A stretch of DNA of 64,000 nucleotides from the NCBI GenBank assembly GCA_017510245.1, contig JAFWNQ010000025.1, positions 1 to 64,000 of the forward strand. Direction: 5' to 3'. The DNA is from Clostridia bacterium. Lineage in GTDB: Bacteria; Bacillota; Clostridia; TANB77; CAG-508. Below, in pieces: positions 44,150-53,096 of the stretch (positions are counted from its first letter, which is position 1; the number at the start of each line of letters is the position of its first letter). The notes under the pieces were generated by a model, which saw nothing but the letters and a program-made list of their open reading frames with translations, had not been told where the DNA came from and made no database searches. The position numbers and the translations under genes were made by a program.

Positions 44150-46210
44150 ATGACAGATTTAAAAAAAGATGTTAAATATGTTAAAGGAGTTGGACCATCT
44201 AGGGTGAAAAGTCTTAATAAACTTGGAATATATACATTAGGAGATTTAGTTACTTATTTTCCAAGGGACTATGAAGACAGAAGTCAAATTAAAAAGATTG
44301 CTGAAGTACAAGATGGTGAAAAGGTTACGATTGAGGCAAGAGCAATTGCTAGTGTAAGTACTAGGATGCTTGGAAGATATAAAAGTATTGAGAAGTTGAT
44401 GGTAACTGATGAATCAGATAACTGTACTATCACATGGTTTAATCAAACATACATATCAAAGCAAATTAAAAGAGGAAACACATATAGATTTTTTGGTAAA
44501 GTAAATGTGAAAATGGGCTTAAAAGAGATGATGTCTCCTGTTTTTGATGAAATAGGAAAATCAAATAATACAGGAAAGATAATTCCAGCGTATCCACTTA
44601 TTTATGAAATAAAGCCTAGTACAATGAGAAGAATAATACAAAATGGATTGGAGTTAGTAAATGACATAAATGAAATTATTCCTGATTATTTGGTCAAGAA
44701 ATATAATTTAATGGATTACAATAAAGCAATTCATCAAATTCATTTTCCAGATAATTTCACAGAATTTAAAAAAGCAAGAAGAAGATTAGTTTTTGATGAA
44801 CTTCTAGCTATGCAGTTGGGATTACTTAAGTTAAAGGGTGAAAATAGAAAAGAAGTCAAAGGAATAAAATATGATATAGATGTTAGTATGTCTGATGTAA
44901 TAAATGACTTACCTTTCAAATTAACAAAAGCTCAATTAAGAGTTTTAGAAGAGATAAACGAAGATATGGAATCTGATAAGCCAATGAATAGACTTTTACA
45001 AGGTGACGTGGGATCAGGAAAAACAATAGTTGCATTAATTTCAGCGTATAAAGCTGTTAAAAGCGGATATCAAGCTGTAATAATGGCTCCAACAATGATT
45101 TTAGCAAATCAACACTTAGAAAATTGTATAAGAACTCTTGGAAAATATGGGATAAAATGTGAAGGCTTAGTTGGAGGAATGACTGCAAAGCAAAAAAGAT
45201 TAGCACTAGAAAGGATTGAATCAGGAGAAGCGGATATAATAATTGGAACTCATGCTATTCTGGAAGAAAATGTAGTATTTAAAAAACTAGGATTGGTTGT
45301 TACAGATGAACAACACAGATTTGGGGTAAAGCAAAGAAGTACAATAGTTGGTAAAGGAGAAAACCCAGATGTACTTGTAATGTCTGCAACACCTATACCA
45401 AGGACATTAGCATTGATTCTTTACGGAGATTTGGATATTTCCATTATAGATGAATTACCTCCAAATAGAAAGAAAATAGAAACTGTTGCAGTATCTAAAA
45501 AAATGGAATCAAGAGTTAATAATTTTATTAAAGAACAAATAGATGCAGGAAGACAAGCTTATGTAGTTTGCCCGCTTGTTGAAGAGACTGAGAATCTAGA
45601 TAATGCAAATCTAATATCCGCAACTGATTTGGCTAAAAAATATAAAGATGGTGAGTTTAAGAATTATAAAGTTGAATGTTTACATGGTAAAATGAGACCT
45701 AAGGAAAAAGATGAAATAATGCAAAGATTTAAAGAAGGACAAATAGATATATTGGTTTCAACAACTGTAATAGAGGTCGGAGTTGATGTTCCAAATGCAA
45801 GTCTAATGGTGATTGAAAATGCCGAAAGATTTGGATTGGCACAACTACATCAATTGAGAGGTAGAGTTGGAAGAGGAGAGTATAAATCATATTGTGTATT
45901 AAAGTATACAGGAAATAGCCAAAATACACGAGAAAGAATGGAAACAATGGTAAAAACAGATAACGGTATGATTGTTGCTGAAAAAGACCTTGAACTTAGA
46001 GGTTCGGGAGATTTTTTTGGAACTGCTCAACATGGTTTACCAGAATTCAAAATTGCAAACTTATTTACAGATGTTGAACAATTAAAAGAAGTTCAAGCTT
46101 TAGCATTAGAAATAACTGATAAAGATCCAGACTTAAGTACTTCAGAAAATTCAAGATTAAATAAACTTGTAAAGGAAAAATTTACAGCAAAAGAAGAAAT
46201 AACAATATAA
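44150..46210 (+). CDS. recG: ATP-dependent DNA helicase RecG
   Basis: Branch-migrating helicase that remodels stalled forks and recombination intermediates. The 686-aa protein has the N-terminal wedge/OB domain (about 1-200, VKGVGPSRVKSLNKLGI), Walker A GDVGSGKTIVAL, DEQHRFGV (the DEAH-box equivalent), MSATPIPRTLAL, VSTTVIEVGVDVPNA and LRGRVGRGEYKSYC. Length is standard. rpiA follows 62 bases later. Confidence 0.98.
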   Translation: MTDLKKDVKYVKGVGPSRVKSLNKLGIYTLGDLVTYFPRDYEDRSQIKKIAEVQDGEKVTIEARAIASVSTRMLGRYKSIEKLMVTDESDNCTITWFNQTYISKQIKRGNTYRFFGKVNVKMGLKEMMSPVFDEIGKSNNTGKIIPAYPLIYEIKPSTMRRIIQNGLELVNDINEIIPDYLVKKYNLMDYNKAIHQIHFPDNFTEFKKARRRLVFDELLAMQLGLLKLKGENRKEVKGIKYDIDVSMSDVINDLPFKLTKAQLRVLEEINEDMESDKPMNRLLQGDVGSGKTIVALISAYKAVKSGYQAVIMAPTMILANQHLENCIRTLGKYGIKCEGLVGGMTAKQKRLALERIESGEADIIIGTHAILEENVVFKKLGLVVTDEQHRFGVKQRSTIVGKGENPDVLVMSATPIPRTLALILYGDLDISIIDELPPNRKKIETVAVSKKMESRVNNFIKEQIDAGRQAYVVCPLVEETENLDNANLISATDLAKKYKDGEFKNYKVECLHGKMRPKEKDEIMQRFKEGQIDILVSTTVIEVGVDVPNASLMVIENAERFGLAQLHQLRGRVGRGEYKSYCVLKYTGNSQNTRERMETMVKTDNGMIVAEKDLELRGSGDFFGTAQHGLPEFKIANLFTDVEQLKEVQALALEITDKDPDLSTSENSRLNKLVKEKFTAKEEITI

Positions 46211-46271
46211 AAAATAGTATACTGTGAAGAAATGGAAAGTCCATAATTGCACAGGGAAAATGAGGTGAAAA

Positions 46272-46919
46272 ATGGATATAGATAAAATAGATAATAAAGA
46301 AGAAAAGCTCTTACTAGCTAGGAAGATAGCAGAAAAGGTTGTGGATGGACAAGTAATAGGATTTGGCTCGGGATCTACATCTTACCTTGCTACTATTGAA
46401 ATCGGAAAAACTATAAAGGAAAAAAATATTAGAATTAAAGCTATTCCAACATCAAACGAAATTGAAGATTTATGTAAAGAATGTGGAATAGAATTAGGAA
46501 GTTTAGTTGAAGATGAAATTGATTGGTCTTTTGATGGAGCGGATGAAGTTGATGGAAAAAACAATATGATAAAAGGCATGGGAAGAGCAATGTTTAGAGA
46601 AAAACTAAATATTTTGAACTCACCAATTACGTATATTCTTGTTGATAATACAAAGTTTGTGAATAGCTTAGGAGAGAAGCATCCTGTTCCAATAGAAGTA
46701 TTTCCATCTGCAATTAAATATGTGGCAAATGAGTTAACTAAAATTGGAGCTACAGAAACAATTTTTAGGGGAATGACAGATAATAATAATGCGATTTTGG
46801 ATACTAGATTTGAAAAAATAGATGAAGAACTTGAAAAGAAGATAAAATCAATAACAGGTGTTATAGAATCTGGTTTATTCATGAACAATAATATTAAAGT
46901 ATTAAGAATTGATGAATAA
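46272..46919 (+). CDS. rpiA: Ribose-5-phosphate isomerase A
   Basis: Interconverts ribose-5-phosphate and ribulose-5-phosphate in the pentose phosphate pathway. The 215-aa protein carries GFGSGSTSYLA (phosphate loop), SFDGADEVDGKNNMIKG (catalytic Asp region) and GAMFREK-like RAMFREKLNI with the conserved Lys. Slightly shorter than E. coli RpiA (219). Ribosome site GAGGTG eight bases upstream. Probably cotranscribed with recG. Confidence 0.96.
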   Translation: MDIDKIDNKEEKLLLARKIAEKVVDGQVIGFGSGSTSYLATIEIGKTIKEKNIRIKAIPTSNEIEDLCKECGIELGSLVEDEIDWSFDGADEVDGKNNMIKGMGRAMFREKLNILNSPITYILVDNTKFVNSLGEKHPVPIEVFPSAIKYVANELTKIGATETIFRGMTDNNNAILDTRFEKIDEELEKKIKSITGVIESGLFMNNNIKVLRIDE

Positions 46920-46943
46920 AATACTAAATTTTAACAAAAACTG

Positions 46944-46972
46944 TAGACATACAAAACAAAATAGTGTAATAT
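46944..46972 (+). promoter_or_regulatory. Promoter of antitoxin-like RNA B
   Basis: TAGACA, 17 bases, TAATAT, aligned with the copy A promoter at 40270-40298, including AATAGTG before the -10. Confidence 0.6.
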
Positions 46973-46978
46973 ATAATT

Positions 46979-47066
46979 GAATGGAGAAGCATATCTCATT
47001 CAAACTAGAAGTTTTCCAGTGCATAAGGCACTAAAAAAACCGTTGAATCTGACTCAACGGTTTTTC
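46979..47066 (+). ncRNA. Candidate type I antitoxin RNA B (par RNAII-like)
   Basis: Homologous to RNA A in layout: 5' stem-loop (GAATGGAGA/TCTCATTC), a repeat TCAAACTAGAAGTTTTCCA at 47000-47018, a small hairpin AGTGC/GCACT, then the shared terminator. The repeat recurs, slightly altered, at 47105-47124 over the toxin start. The repeat sequence is different from copy A, but within copy B both versions match each other, as expected if each RNA recognises only its own mRNA. Confidence 0.6.
47035..47065. terminator. Bidirectional terminator of locus B
   Basis: A 12-bp stem (AAAAACCGTTGA with TCAACGGTTTTT) around ATCTGAC. It has T-runs in both directions and is the counterpart of 40360-40390. Confidence 0.8.
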
Positions 47067-47089
47067 TATGTCTATAATTCTTTTACTAT

Positions 47090-47125
47090 TTAAAGAATTA
47101 TAATCAAAACTAGAAGCTTTTCCAT
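47090..47125 (-). CDS. Candidate hydrophobic toxin peptide B, possibly truncated
   Basis: A minus-strand frame encodes MEKLLVLIIIL (11 aa) and stops. In copy A the aligned codon is TTA (Leu), here TAA, and the six codons after it still align, through KEL and a stop. So a single base change shortened the peptide. The ribosome site is also weaker (GATGTG instead of GAGGTG). This copy may be inactive while its antitoxin RNA persists. Confidence 0.45.
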   Translation of the reverse strand: MEKLLVLIIIL

Positions 47126-47183
47126 AATTATCACATCTTTTCTGTCTTTTAACTATGTAGATTATTATGTATAAGACTACCAT

Positions 47184-47212
47184 ATTCTACCATAGCAATG
47201 CGAATAAATCAA
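47184..47212 (-). promoter_or_regulatory. Minus-strand promoter of toxin mRNA B
   Basis: Read on the minus strand: TTGATT, 17 bases, TAGAAT. It matches the copy A promoter in position and in the downstream ATATGGTAGTCTT. Confidence 0.6.
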
Positions 47213-47331
47213 TAAAAAATGACAAAAAATGTAAATAGAATAATATTTTTTATCTATATGCATATAATTAAATAAGTTGGGACTATATATAAATCATTGT
47301 AAATACAACTGATTTTGAAGGGAGAACAGCT

Positions 47332-47541
47332 ATGAGTATGTTGCAAATATGGATAACGATATGTTTGATGGTTCTAGGAATACTTTTTTCTGCTATGCCG
47401 GGATGTGTGTACATTGTACGGAATTATGGGAAATCAATGAAAGTAAGAATATATGTAATTATTTATTTTATTATATTGCTAGTACTTTTATTATATCTAA
47501 TTAACCAGAACCCAACAGAAATAAGGCAGCTAACTGAATGA
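47332..47541 (+). CDS. Small two-helix membrane protein
   Basis: A 69-aa protein with helices at about 5-26 and 39-57 joined by a basic loop (RNYGKSMKVR), ending QNPTEIRQLTE. GAAGGGAG precedes the ATG. It has the same general shape as the pair at 2856 and 3259 but shares no clear sequence motif with them. It has its own terminator. Function unknown. Confidence 0.65.
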   Translation: MSMLQIWITICLMVLGILFSAMPGCVYIVRNYGKSMKVRIYVIIYFIILLVLLLYLINQNPTEIRQLTE

Positions 47542-47544
47542 GAA

Positions 47545-47597
47545 AGAGGGACAGTTAAAATTTCCAAGAAAAATGGAAAAACGTAACTGTCCTTTTT
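47545..47597 (+). terminator. Intrinsic terminator
   Basis: GGACAGTTA pairs with TAACTGTCC, with an inner TTTCCA/TGGAAA stem, followed by TTTTTATT. It lies four bases after the small membrane gene. Confidence 0.75.
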
Positions 47598-47602
47598 ATT
47601 AT

Positions 47603-47661
47603 TGCCAAAAATCTCGGTACACCTTGCAACGTCCATTTTAGCAAAAATCTCTGTCCACTTT
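47603..47661. repeat. Tandem imperfect 23-bp repeats, possible insertion-sequence end
   Basis: TGCCAAAAATCTCGGTACACC and TAGCAAAAATCTCTGTCCACT are imperfect copies 36 bases apart, followed by TAGTACCC. Repeated transposase-binding sites near a terminal GTACCC/GTCCAC are typical of several IS families (IS21-like for example). No transposase is nearby, so this would be a solo remnant. Confidence 0.35.
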
Positions 47662-47735
47662 AGTACCCATTGATAGTACTCGTTGGGTTGTTTTTTAGTA
47701 GCTTAGAGAAATACTTCTTTTTTGTTGTATTTAAG

Positions 47736-47764
47736 TTGAAAAAAATCGTAATATGTAATATAAT
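47736..47764 (+). promoter_or_regulatory. Promoter of the second polysaccharide cluster
   Basis: TTGAAA, 17 bases, TATAAT, 22 bases before the ATG at 47787. Confidence 0.7.
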
Positions 47765-47786
47765 ATTGTGGTATGAAAGGAGCACT

Positions 47787-48863
47787 ATGAAAAAAATTTT
47801 GTTTGCATCATATTCACTTGATTTAGGAGGAATTGAAACAGCTTTGATTACATTATTAAAACATTTGGCTCCTAAATATGAAATAACATTAGTATTGGAA
47901 AGAAAACAAGGTATCTTTCTTGACCAAGTACCTGACAATGTGAATATAATTACATATACGGCTAGCGATTGCAAAATAAAGATATTAAGAAAATTCATTA
48001 ATCTTATAAAACAGATTAAATTTAAAATTAAGTATAAAAACAACTTTGATTTTTCGGCTAGTTTTGCAACATATAGTTTTCCATGTTCATTTATTGCAAG
48101 AAATGCAAGTAAGAATTCGGCATTATGGGTTCATAACAATTATATGAATTTTTATGGTGAAGATATTATACAATATAGACTATTTTTTAGTAGATTGAAA
48201 GCTGAAAGTTTTAACAAAATTGTTTTTGTTTCAGATTATGACAGAAAAACATTTATTGGGCAATTCCCAGAATGTGCAAAAAAAGCTATTGAATGCAACA
48301 ACTTAATTGATTATAAAAGCATAATTAATAAATCTGAAGATAAGGTAGACGATTTTATTAAAACTAGAAAAACTACATTCATTAACATTGGAAGACATGA
48401 TGAAAAGCAAAAAAGGCTAAGTAGAATTATTCAAGCTACAGAGAAATTAAACAAAGAAGGATATAAATTTAGAGTTGTTTTTGTTGGAAAAGGTTCAGAT
48501 ACTAGAATATATAAAGAAGCTAGTAAGAAAATAAAAAACATAATTTTTTTAGGGGCTAAGAAAAATCCATATCCATATTTAAAAATGAGTGATTGTTTCT
48601 TACTATCATCACAATTTGAAGGTTATCCAGTAGTATTTGTTGAATCACAAATACTAGGAAAACCAATTGTAACTACTGAAGTTTCAGATAGTAAAAAAGA
48701 CATTGATGGAAAATATGGAATTGTTGTTGAAAACTCAGAAGAAGGTGTTTATAAGGGTATGAAAGAGTTTCTAGATAAAGGCTTTACACCGATAGAGTTT
48801 TCTCCAGAGGATTTTAATAAAAAGATTTTAGAAAAATTAGATAGAATTATCCAAAACAAATAA
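47787..48863 (+). CDS. GT4-family glycosyltransferase
   Basis: A 358-aa GT-B enzyme. The acceptor half opens ILFASYSLDLGGIETALITLL; the donor half has INIGRHDEKQKRLSRII and SQFEGYPVVFVESQILGKP. ATG 47787 follows AAAGGAG by six bases and lies just after a TATAAT promoter; the longer open frame upstream would run across that promoter and is not coding. It is the first gene of the second cluster and resembles the gene at 50898 (both have LGAK.NPYPY), suggesting an old duplication. Confidence 0.9.
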   Translation: MKKILFASYSLDLGGIETALITLLKHLAPKYEITLVLERKQGIFLDQVPDNVNIITYTASDCKIKILRKFINLIKQIKFKIKYKNNFDFSASFATYSFPCSFIARNASKNSALWVHNNYMNFYGEDIIQYRLFFSRLKAESFNKIVFVSDYDRKTFIGQFPECAKKAIECNNLIDYKSIINKSEDKVDDFIKTRKTTFINIGRHDEKQKRLSRIIQATEKLNKEGYKFRVVFVGKGSDTRIYKEASKKIKNIIFLGAKKNPYPYLKMSDCFLLSSQFEGYPVVFVESQILGKPIVTTEVSDSKKDIDGKYGIVVENSEEGVYKGMKEFLDKGFTPIEFSPEDFNKKILEKLDRIIQNK

Positions 48864-48941
48864 GTTTTAAAAGATTATTATAAAAAACTTAAGAAAGGAG
48901 ATTCGATATAATTCACAATTTGGATTATACGAGGATAATTA

Positions 48942-49850
48942 ATGAAAGTTAGCTTTATTATTCCGGCTTATAATGTTGGAACTACTATTGAAAGGGCTAT
49001 TGAATCAGCTATCAATCAAAAAAACACTAAAATTGATTACGAAATTATAGTTGTTAACGATGGATCTACTGACAATATAGATGAAATCATAAGTAAATAT
49101 GAAAATAGAATAAAGTATTATAAAAAAGAAAATGGTGGACTTTCTGATGCTAGAAACTATGGTGTAGAAAAGGCTAAAGGTGAGTATATAATATTTGTAG
49201 ATGGAGATGATTACATTTCTACAAGTTTACTTAGTGACATAGAAGAGTTCATAAACCAAGATTTTGATTTAATAAAATGGAGTCCAATTATTGTAGATAA
49301 TAATGGAAAGCAGTTAAAAGAAAAATCTGTGAACAATCCAAATAATACAACTGGGGAAGAAGCTTTTAACCTTTTGTATGGAACAGATCCATTGCTTGTA
49401 TGTGCATGGAATTATGCTATAAAAAAGGATAAAGTAATAGAGTTTCCAAAAGGGATGTATCATGAGGATTTTGCAACTACTCCTTTAGTTTTATTAAAAT
49501 CTAAAACAGTTGCTATAACAGATAAATGTGAATACTTTTATGTACAAACAGATTCTAGCATAATGAGAGGAAATGATGAAAAAAAACAGAGAAAAAGAAT
49601 TGAAGATATGTTAGCACATTTTGACAATTTGATAAATACAACAAATAATATGAAGATTTCAAAAAGGACTAAAGAAAATGTTGGAATATTTGCGACAAAC
49701 GCAATGTTAGTTATTGTTTCAGACTTGAAAGGAGATAATAAAGATTATTATATTAAGGAACTGAAGAAAAGAAAGATTTCAAAATATATAAAAATAAGAA
49801 ATGTTAAACAACTAATAAAAAAAGTGTTTATACATGTAAGATTTAACTAA
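48942..49850 (+). CDS. GT2-family glycosyltransferase
   Basis: A 302-aa inverting GT-A enzyme: FIIPAYNVGTTIERAIES, EIIVVNDGSTDNIDEI, ENGGLSDARNYGVEKAKG and the metal-binding FVDGDDY. Nearly the same core recurs in the next gene, so the two probably arose by duplication and add similar sugars. The preceding 78 bases include AAAGGAG, but the nearest good site to this ATG is GAGGATAA. Donor unknown. Confidence 0.9.
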   Translation: MKVSFIIPAYNVGTTIERAIESAINQKNTKIDYEIIVVNDGSTDNIDEIISKYENRIKYYKKENGGLSDARNYGVEKAKGEYIIFVDGDDYISTSLLSDIEEFINQDFDLIKWSPIIVDNNGKQLKEKSVNNPNNTTGEEAFNLLYGTDPLLVCAWNYAIKKDKVIEFPKGMYHEDFATTPLVLLKSKTVAITDKCEYFYVQTDSSIMRGNDEKKQRKRIEDMLAHFDNLINTTNNMKISKRTKENVGIFATNAMLVIVSDLKGDNKDYYIKELKKRKISKYIKIRNVKQLIKKVFIHVRFN

Positions 49851-49910
49851 TTAAGACAAATATATTAGCACACTTAAGATAGCAAAATAGAGATTAGAAA
49901 GGAAACTGAT

Positions 49911-50876
49911 ATGCCAAAAGTTAGTGTTATTGTGCCAGTATATAATGTTGAGCAGTATTTAGAAAAGTGTTTAAATTCTTTAGTAGGACAAACTATAGCT
50001 GATGATATTGAAATAATTGTGGTAAACGATGGTTCTACAGATGGATCTCATGATATTATCAAAGAATTTGAAGAAAAGCATTCTAATATCATATACTTAA
50101 GAAAAGAAAATGGAGGATTATCTGATGCTAGAAACTATGGATTAAAACGTGCAACAGGTGATTACATTGCATTTTTAGACTCAGATGATTTTGTTGACGA
50201 AACTTTGTATGAGAAATTATATAATAAAGCAATTGAAGAAGAAGCTGATTATGTTGAATGTGATTTCTACTGGGCTTATCCTAAAAGAAAGAAGGATAAA
50301 TATAAATTAAAATTGGACAAGGGAATTAGATATGAGAACAAAGAAGAAATGATTTCTCATGGAAGAGTATGTGCATGGAACAAATTGATAAAAAAAGATA
50401 TAATTACTGAAGAGTTTCCAAAAGGATTAAAATTCGAGGATATTGAATTCTTTTATAAGTTGGTTCCAAATATAAATAAAGTTGCATTTGTTGAAGAACC
50501 ATTAATATATTATGTACAAAGAAGTAACTCACTTATAAATAAGCAAGATTATACTACTGGACAAATTTTTAATGTTCTAAATAATTCTATAGATTTCTAT
50601 GAAAAAGAAGGTTTATTTGAAGAATACAAAGATGAGTTAGGATATATATATACTAAGCTATTGTTTTGTAGTTCCTTAAAAAGAATTGCAAAGGTTAAAG
50701 ATAGGGTAGCAAGAGAAAGATTGTTTTATGAAACATGGCAAAATGTTAATACAAGATTTCCAAACTGGAAGAAAAACCCTATTTTGAAAAAAGAAAAAGG
50801 ATTAAAAAAAGTATATTTGATGCATTTAAACAAATATGTTTTTAAACTTACTTGTTTTATACTTAGATTTATTTAA
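49911..50876 (+). CDS. GT2-family glycosyltransferase
   Basis: A 321-aa GT-A enzyme: VIVPVYNVEQYLEKCLNSL, IIVVNDGSTDGSHDI, ENGGLSDARNYGLKRATG and FLDSDDFVDE. A basic, hydrophobic C-terminal helix (about 300-318) may hold it at the membrane. Clear similarity to the gene at 48942, with about 60 bases between them. Ribosome site AGAAAGGAAA. Confidence 0.92.
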   Translation: MPKVSVIVPVYNVEQYLEKCLNSLVGQTIADDIEIIVVNDGSTDGSHDIIKEFEEKHSNIIYLRKENGGLSDARNYGLKRATGDYIAFLDSDDFVDETLYEKLYNKAIEEEADYVECDFYWAYPKRKKDKYKLKLDKGIRYENKEEMISHGRVCAWNKLIKKDIITEEFPKGLKFEDIEFFYKLVPNINKVAFVEEPLIYYVQRSNSLINKQDYTTGQIFNVLNNSIDFYEKEGLFEEYKDELGYIYTKLLFCSSLKRIAKVKDRVARERLFYETWQNVNTRFPNWKKNPILKKEKGLKKVYLMHLNKYVFKLTCFILRFI

Positions 50877-50897
50877 TTACAAAAGGAAAGGAAAAAA

Positions 50898-52088
50898 ATG
50901 AAAAAAGTCTTATTTGGAATAACTAGCTTAACACTAGGCGGAGCAGAGAGAGTTTTAGTTGATTTATCAAACAGATTATCGACAGATTATGATATTACTA
51001 TTTTCACAATATATGATAATGGAATATTGAAAAATCAATTAAATGAAAATGTTAAAGTTATAAGCTTATACAATAAAGAGTTTAAAGAATTTAATAAAAT
51101 ACAAAGATTAATAATATCTTTTAAGCTATTGTTTTTGGATAAACCTCCTGAAGGTTATGATAAATATATAGCCTTTTTGGAAGGACCAATTACAAGATTG
51201 TTTGCTAAGGACATTAATAAAAAGAAAAACATCAAAAATTTGGGTGTGGCTCAAACTAGTCAAACTATAGCTCTTAATAATAATTCTGATGAAAGACTTG
51301 AAGAAGAAGTAAAAATAGCATGGGTTCATAATGATATTTCTAAAGTTTTTGGAAATGGATTTATTTCAAAAATAAAAAGATACTTTGACAAAAGAATCTA
51401 TCAAAAATTTAATAGAATAGTATTTGTCAGTAAAGAAAATCAGGATGATTTTAATAAGGTATATGGAAATAAATTTGATGAAATTATAATTAGAAATTAT
51501 TTAGATTATAATAAGGTGATAGAAAAATCAGAAGAAAAGATTGAACTACCATATGATAAAAATGATATTAACTTATTGACTGTTTGTAGATTGGAAGAGC
51601 AAAAGGCAATTGATAGATTTGTTAAGATTCATGCACAACTTGAAAAAGAAGGAATTCATTGCAAAGTTTATGTAGTTGGTGATGGATCACAAAGATATAA
51701 TATCCAAAGATTGATTGATAAACTAGATGAGACTGAAAGTTTTTATTTACTTGGGGCTAAGGAAAATCCATATCCATATATTAAGAATTGTGATTATTTT
51801 TGCTTACTATCATATTATGAAGGATATGGAATGGTCTTAGATGAAGCAAAAATATTAAATAAACCTATTATTATAACTGATACTGCTGCAAGAGAATGCG
51901 TTGAGAATTATGACAAATCCATAGTGTTAAAGAATACAGAAGAAGGTATTTTTGACGGGTTAAAACAGATACTAGAATATGATATAGAAAATGAAACAAC
52001 TACCAAAAAACAGAAAGAAGCATATATTAATAAAATAAAAAAATATTACGATAAGATAATAAAAGATATAGAAGGGACAATAGGATGA
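50898..52088 (+). CDS. GT4-family glycosyltransferase
   Basis: A 396-aa GT-B enzyme: VLFGITSLTLGGAERVLVDL at the start, LTVCRLEEQKAIDRFV and SYYEGYGMVLDEAKILNKP in the donor half. It overlaps the next gene by four bases (ATGA), so translation is coupled. Like the gene at 47787 it has LGAKENPYPYIKNCDYF. Ribosome site AAAGGAAAGG. Confidence 0.92.
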   Translation: MKKVLFGITSLTLGGAERVLVDLSNRLSTDYDITIFTIYDNGILKNQLNENVKVISLYNKEFKEFNKIQRLIISFKLLFLDKPPEGYDKYIAFLEGPITRLFAKDINKKKNIKNLGVAQTSQTIALNNNSDERLEEEVKIAWVHNDISKVFGNGFISKIKRYFDKRIYQKFNRIVFVSKENQDDFNKVYGNKFDEIIIRNYLDYNKVIEKSEEKIELPYDKNDINLLTVCRLEEQKAIDRFVKIHAQLEKEGIHCKVYVVGDGSQRYNIQRLIDKLDETESFYLLGAKENPYPYIKNCDYFCLLSYYEGYGMVLDEAKILNKPIIITDTAARECVENYDKSIVLKNTEEGIFDGLKQILEYDIENETTTKKQKEAYINKIKKYYDKIIKDIEGTIG

Positions 52089-52978
52089 AAATTTCAATAT
52101 TAACTCCAACTTATAATAGAGCTGAAGATTTAGAAAGATTATACACTAGCTTACTTGTTAACAATAATTCAGGAGTAGATTTTGAATGGTTGATAATGGA
52201 TGATGGCTCGACAGATAAATCTAAATTAATTGTAGATAATTATATAAAACAAGATATTATAGATATAAAGTATTTCTATCAAAGCAATCAGGGAAAAATG
52301 GTTGCGATAAACAACTTAATGAAAAGAGTAAAAGGAGACATAGTATTTACTTGTGATTCTGATGACTATTTGAGGACTGGAGCATTAGATACAATAGTAA
52401 AGTATTCAAAAAGATTACTCGAAGATGATACTGTTTATGCCTTAGCTTTTTTGAAAGAAACAGAAAAAGGAAAGATTAGTGGAAATAAATTCCCAGAAGA
52501 AGTGCATAGAAGTGATATGTTCAGTTTATACTTTAGAGAAAAAATGACAGGAGAAAAAATTCTTGTATTTAAAACAAGCATTAGAAAAAAATATAAGCAT
52601 GAACTTGAAGCAGATGAAAAGTTTATTACAGAATCGAGAATGTACCATAAGATGGATTTGGATTATGATATTATTGGAATAAATGAACCAATTGAAATTG
52701 GTGATTATAAAGATGATGGTTATACAAGCAATATTTTAAAAGTATTTAAGGAAAATCCATTAGGCTATTATATGTTTTTTAAAGAAATACTAGAGATGAA
52801 CTTTGAAGATGTTAGTTTTTCAAAAAGAATGTATGTATATAAACATTATATTTTATTTGCAAACCTTGCAGATAGGAGTCATGCAATAAGTTCTGTTGAA
52901 GGCTTATTAAATAAAATTATGATAATGATTTTATGGATTCCAGGTAAGATTGCTACTAAAAGAAGATTTAAAACGTAA
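52085..52978 (+). CDS. GT2-family glycosyltransferase
   Basis: A 297-aa GT-A enzyme: ILTPTYNRAEDLERLYTSL, WLIMDDGSTDKSKLI, QGKMVAINNLMKRVKGD and FTCDSDDYLRTG. The tail is long and helical and ends in a hydrophobic plus basic stretch (MIMILWIPGKIATKRR). It starts inside the end of the preceding gene. Last of the five-gene run before the ABC exporter. Confidence 0.9.
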   Translation: MKISILTPTYNRAEDLERLYTSLLVNNNSGVDFEWLIMDDGSTDKSKLIVDNYIKQDIIDIKYFYQSNQGKMVAINNLMKRVKGDIVFTCDSDDYLRTGALDTIVKYSKRLLEDDTVYALAFLKETEKGKISGNKFPEEVHRSDMFSLYFREKMTGEKILVFKTSIRKKYKHELEADEKFITESRMYHKMDLDYDIIGINEPIEIGDYKDDGYTSNILKVFKENPLGYYMFFKEILEMNFEDVSFSKRMYVYKHYILFANLADRSHAISSVEGLLNKIMIMILWIPGKIATKRRFKT

Positions 52979-53034
52979 AAGATTGTATACTACAAATCTT
53001 TATATTGAGCAAATAGTATCACATAATGCATCCT

Positions 53035-53063
53035 TTGACATCGTTAGTAATTTATAATATTAT
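53035..53063 (+). promoter_or_regulatory. Promoter of the ABC exporter genes
   Basis: TTGACA, 17 bases, TATTAT, 33 bases before the ATPase start. It lets the exporter be expressed apart from the upstream glycosyltransferases. Confidence 0.7.
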
Positions 53064-53096
53064 ATAGAAAAATAAATACATGAAAGGAATGGAAAA

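Noticed and set aside
47670-47786. Extension of the GT4 gene upstream to 47670
   Set aside because: The extra 39 codons run across the TTGAAA-17-TATAAT promoter and give a hydrophobic, unrelated N-terminus. ATG 47787 has an AAAGGAG site and the usual family start.
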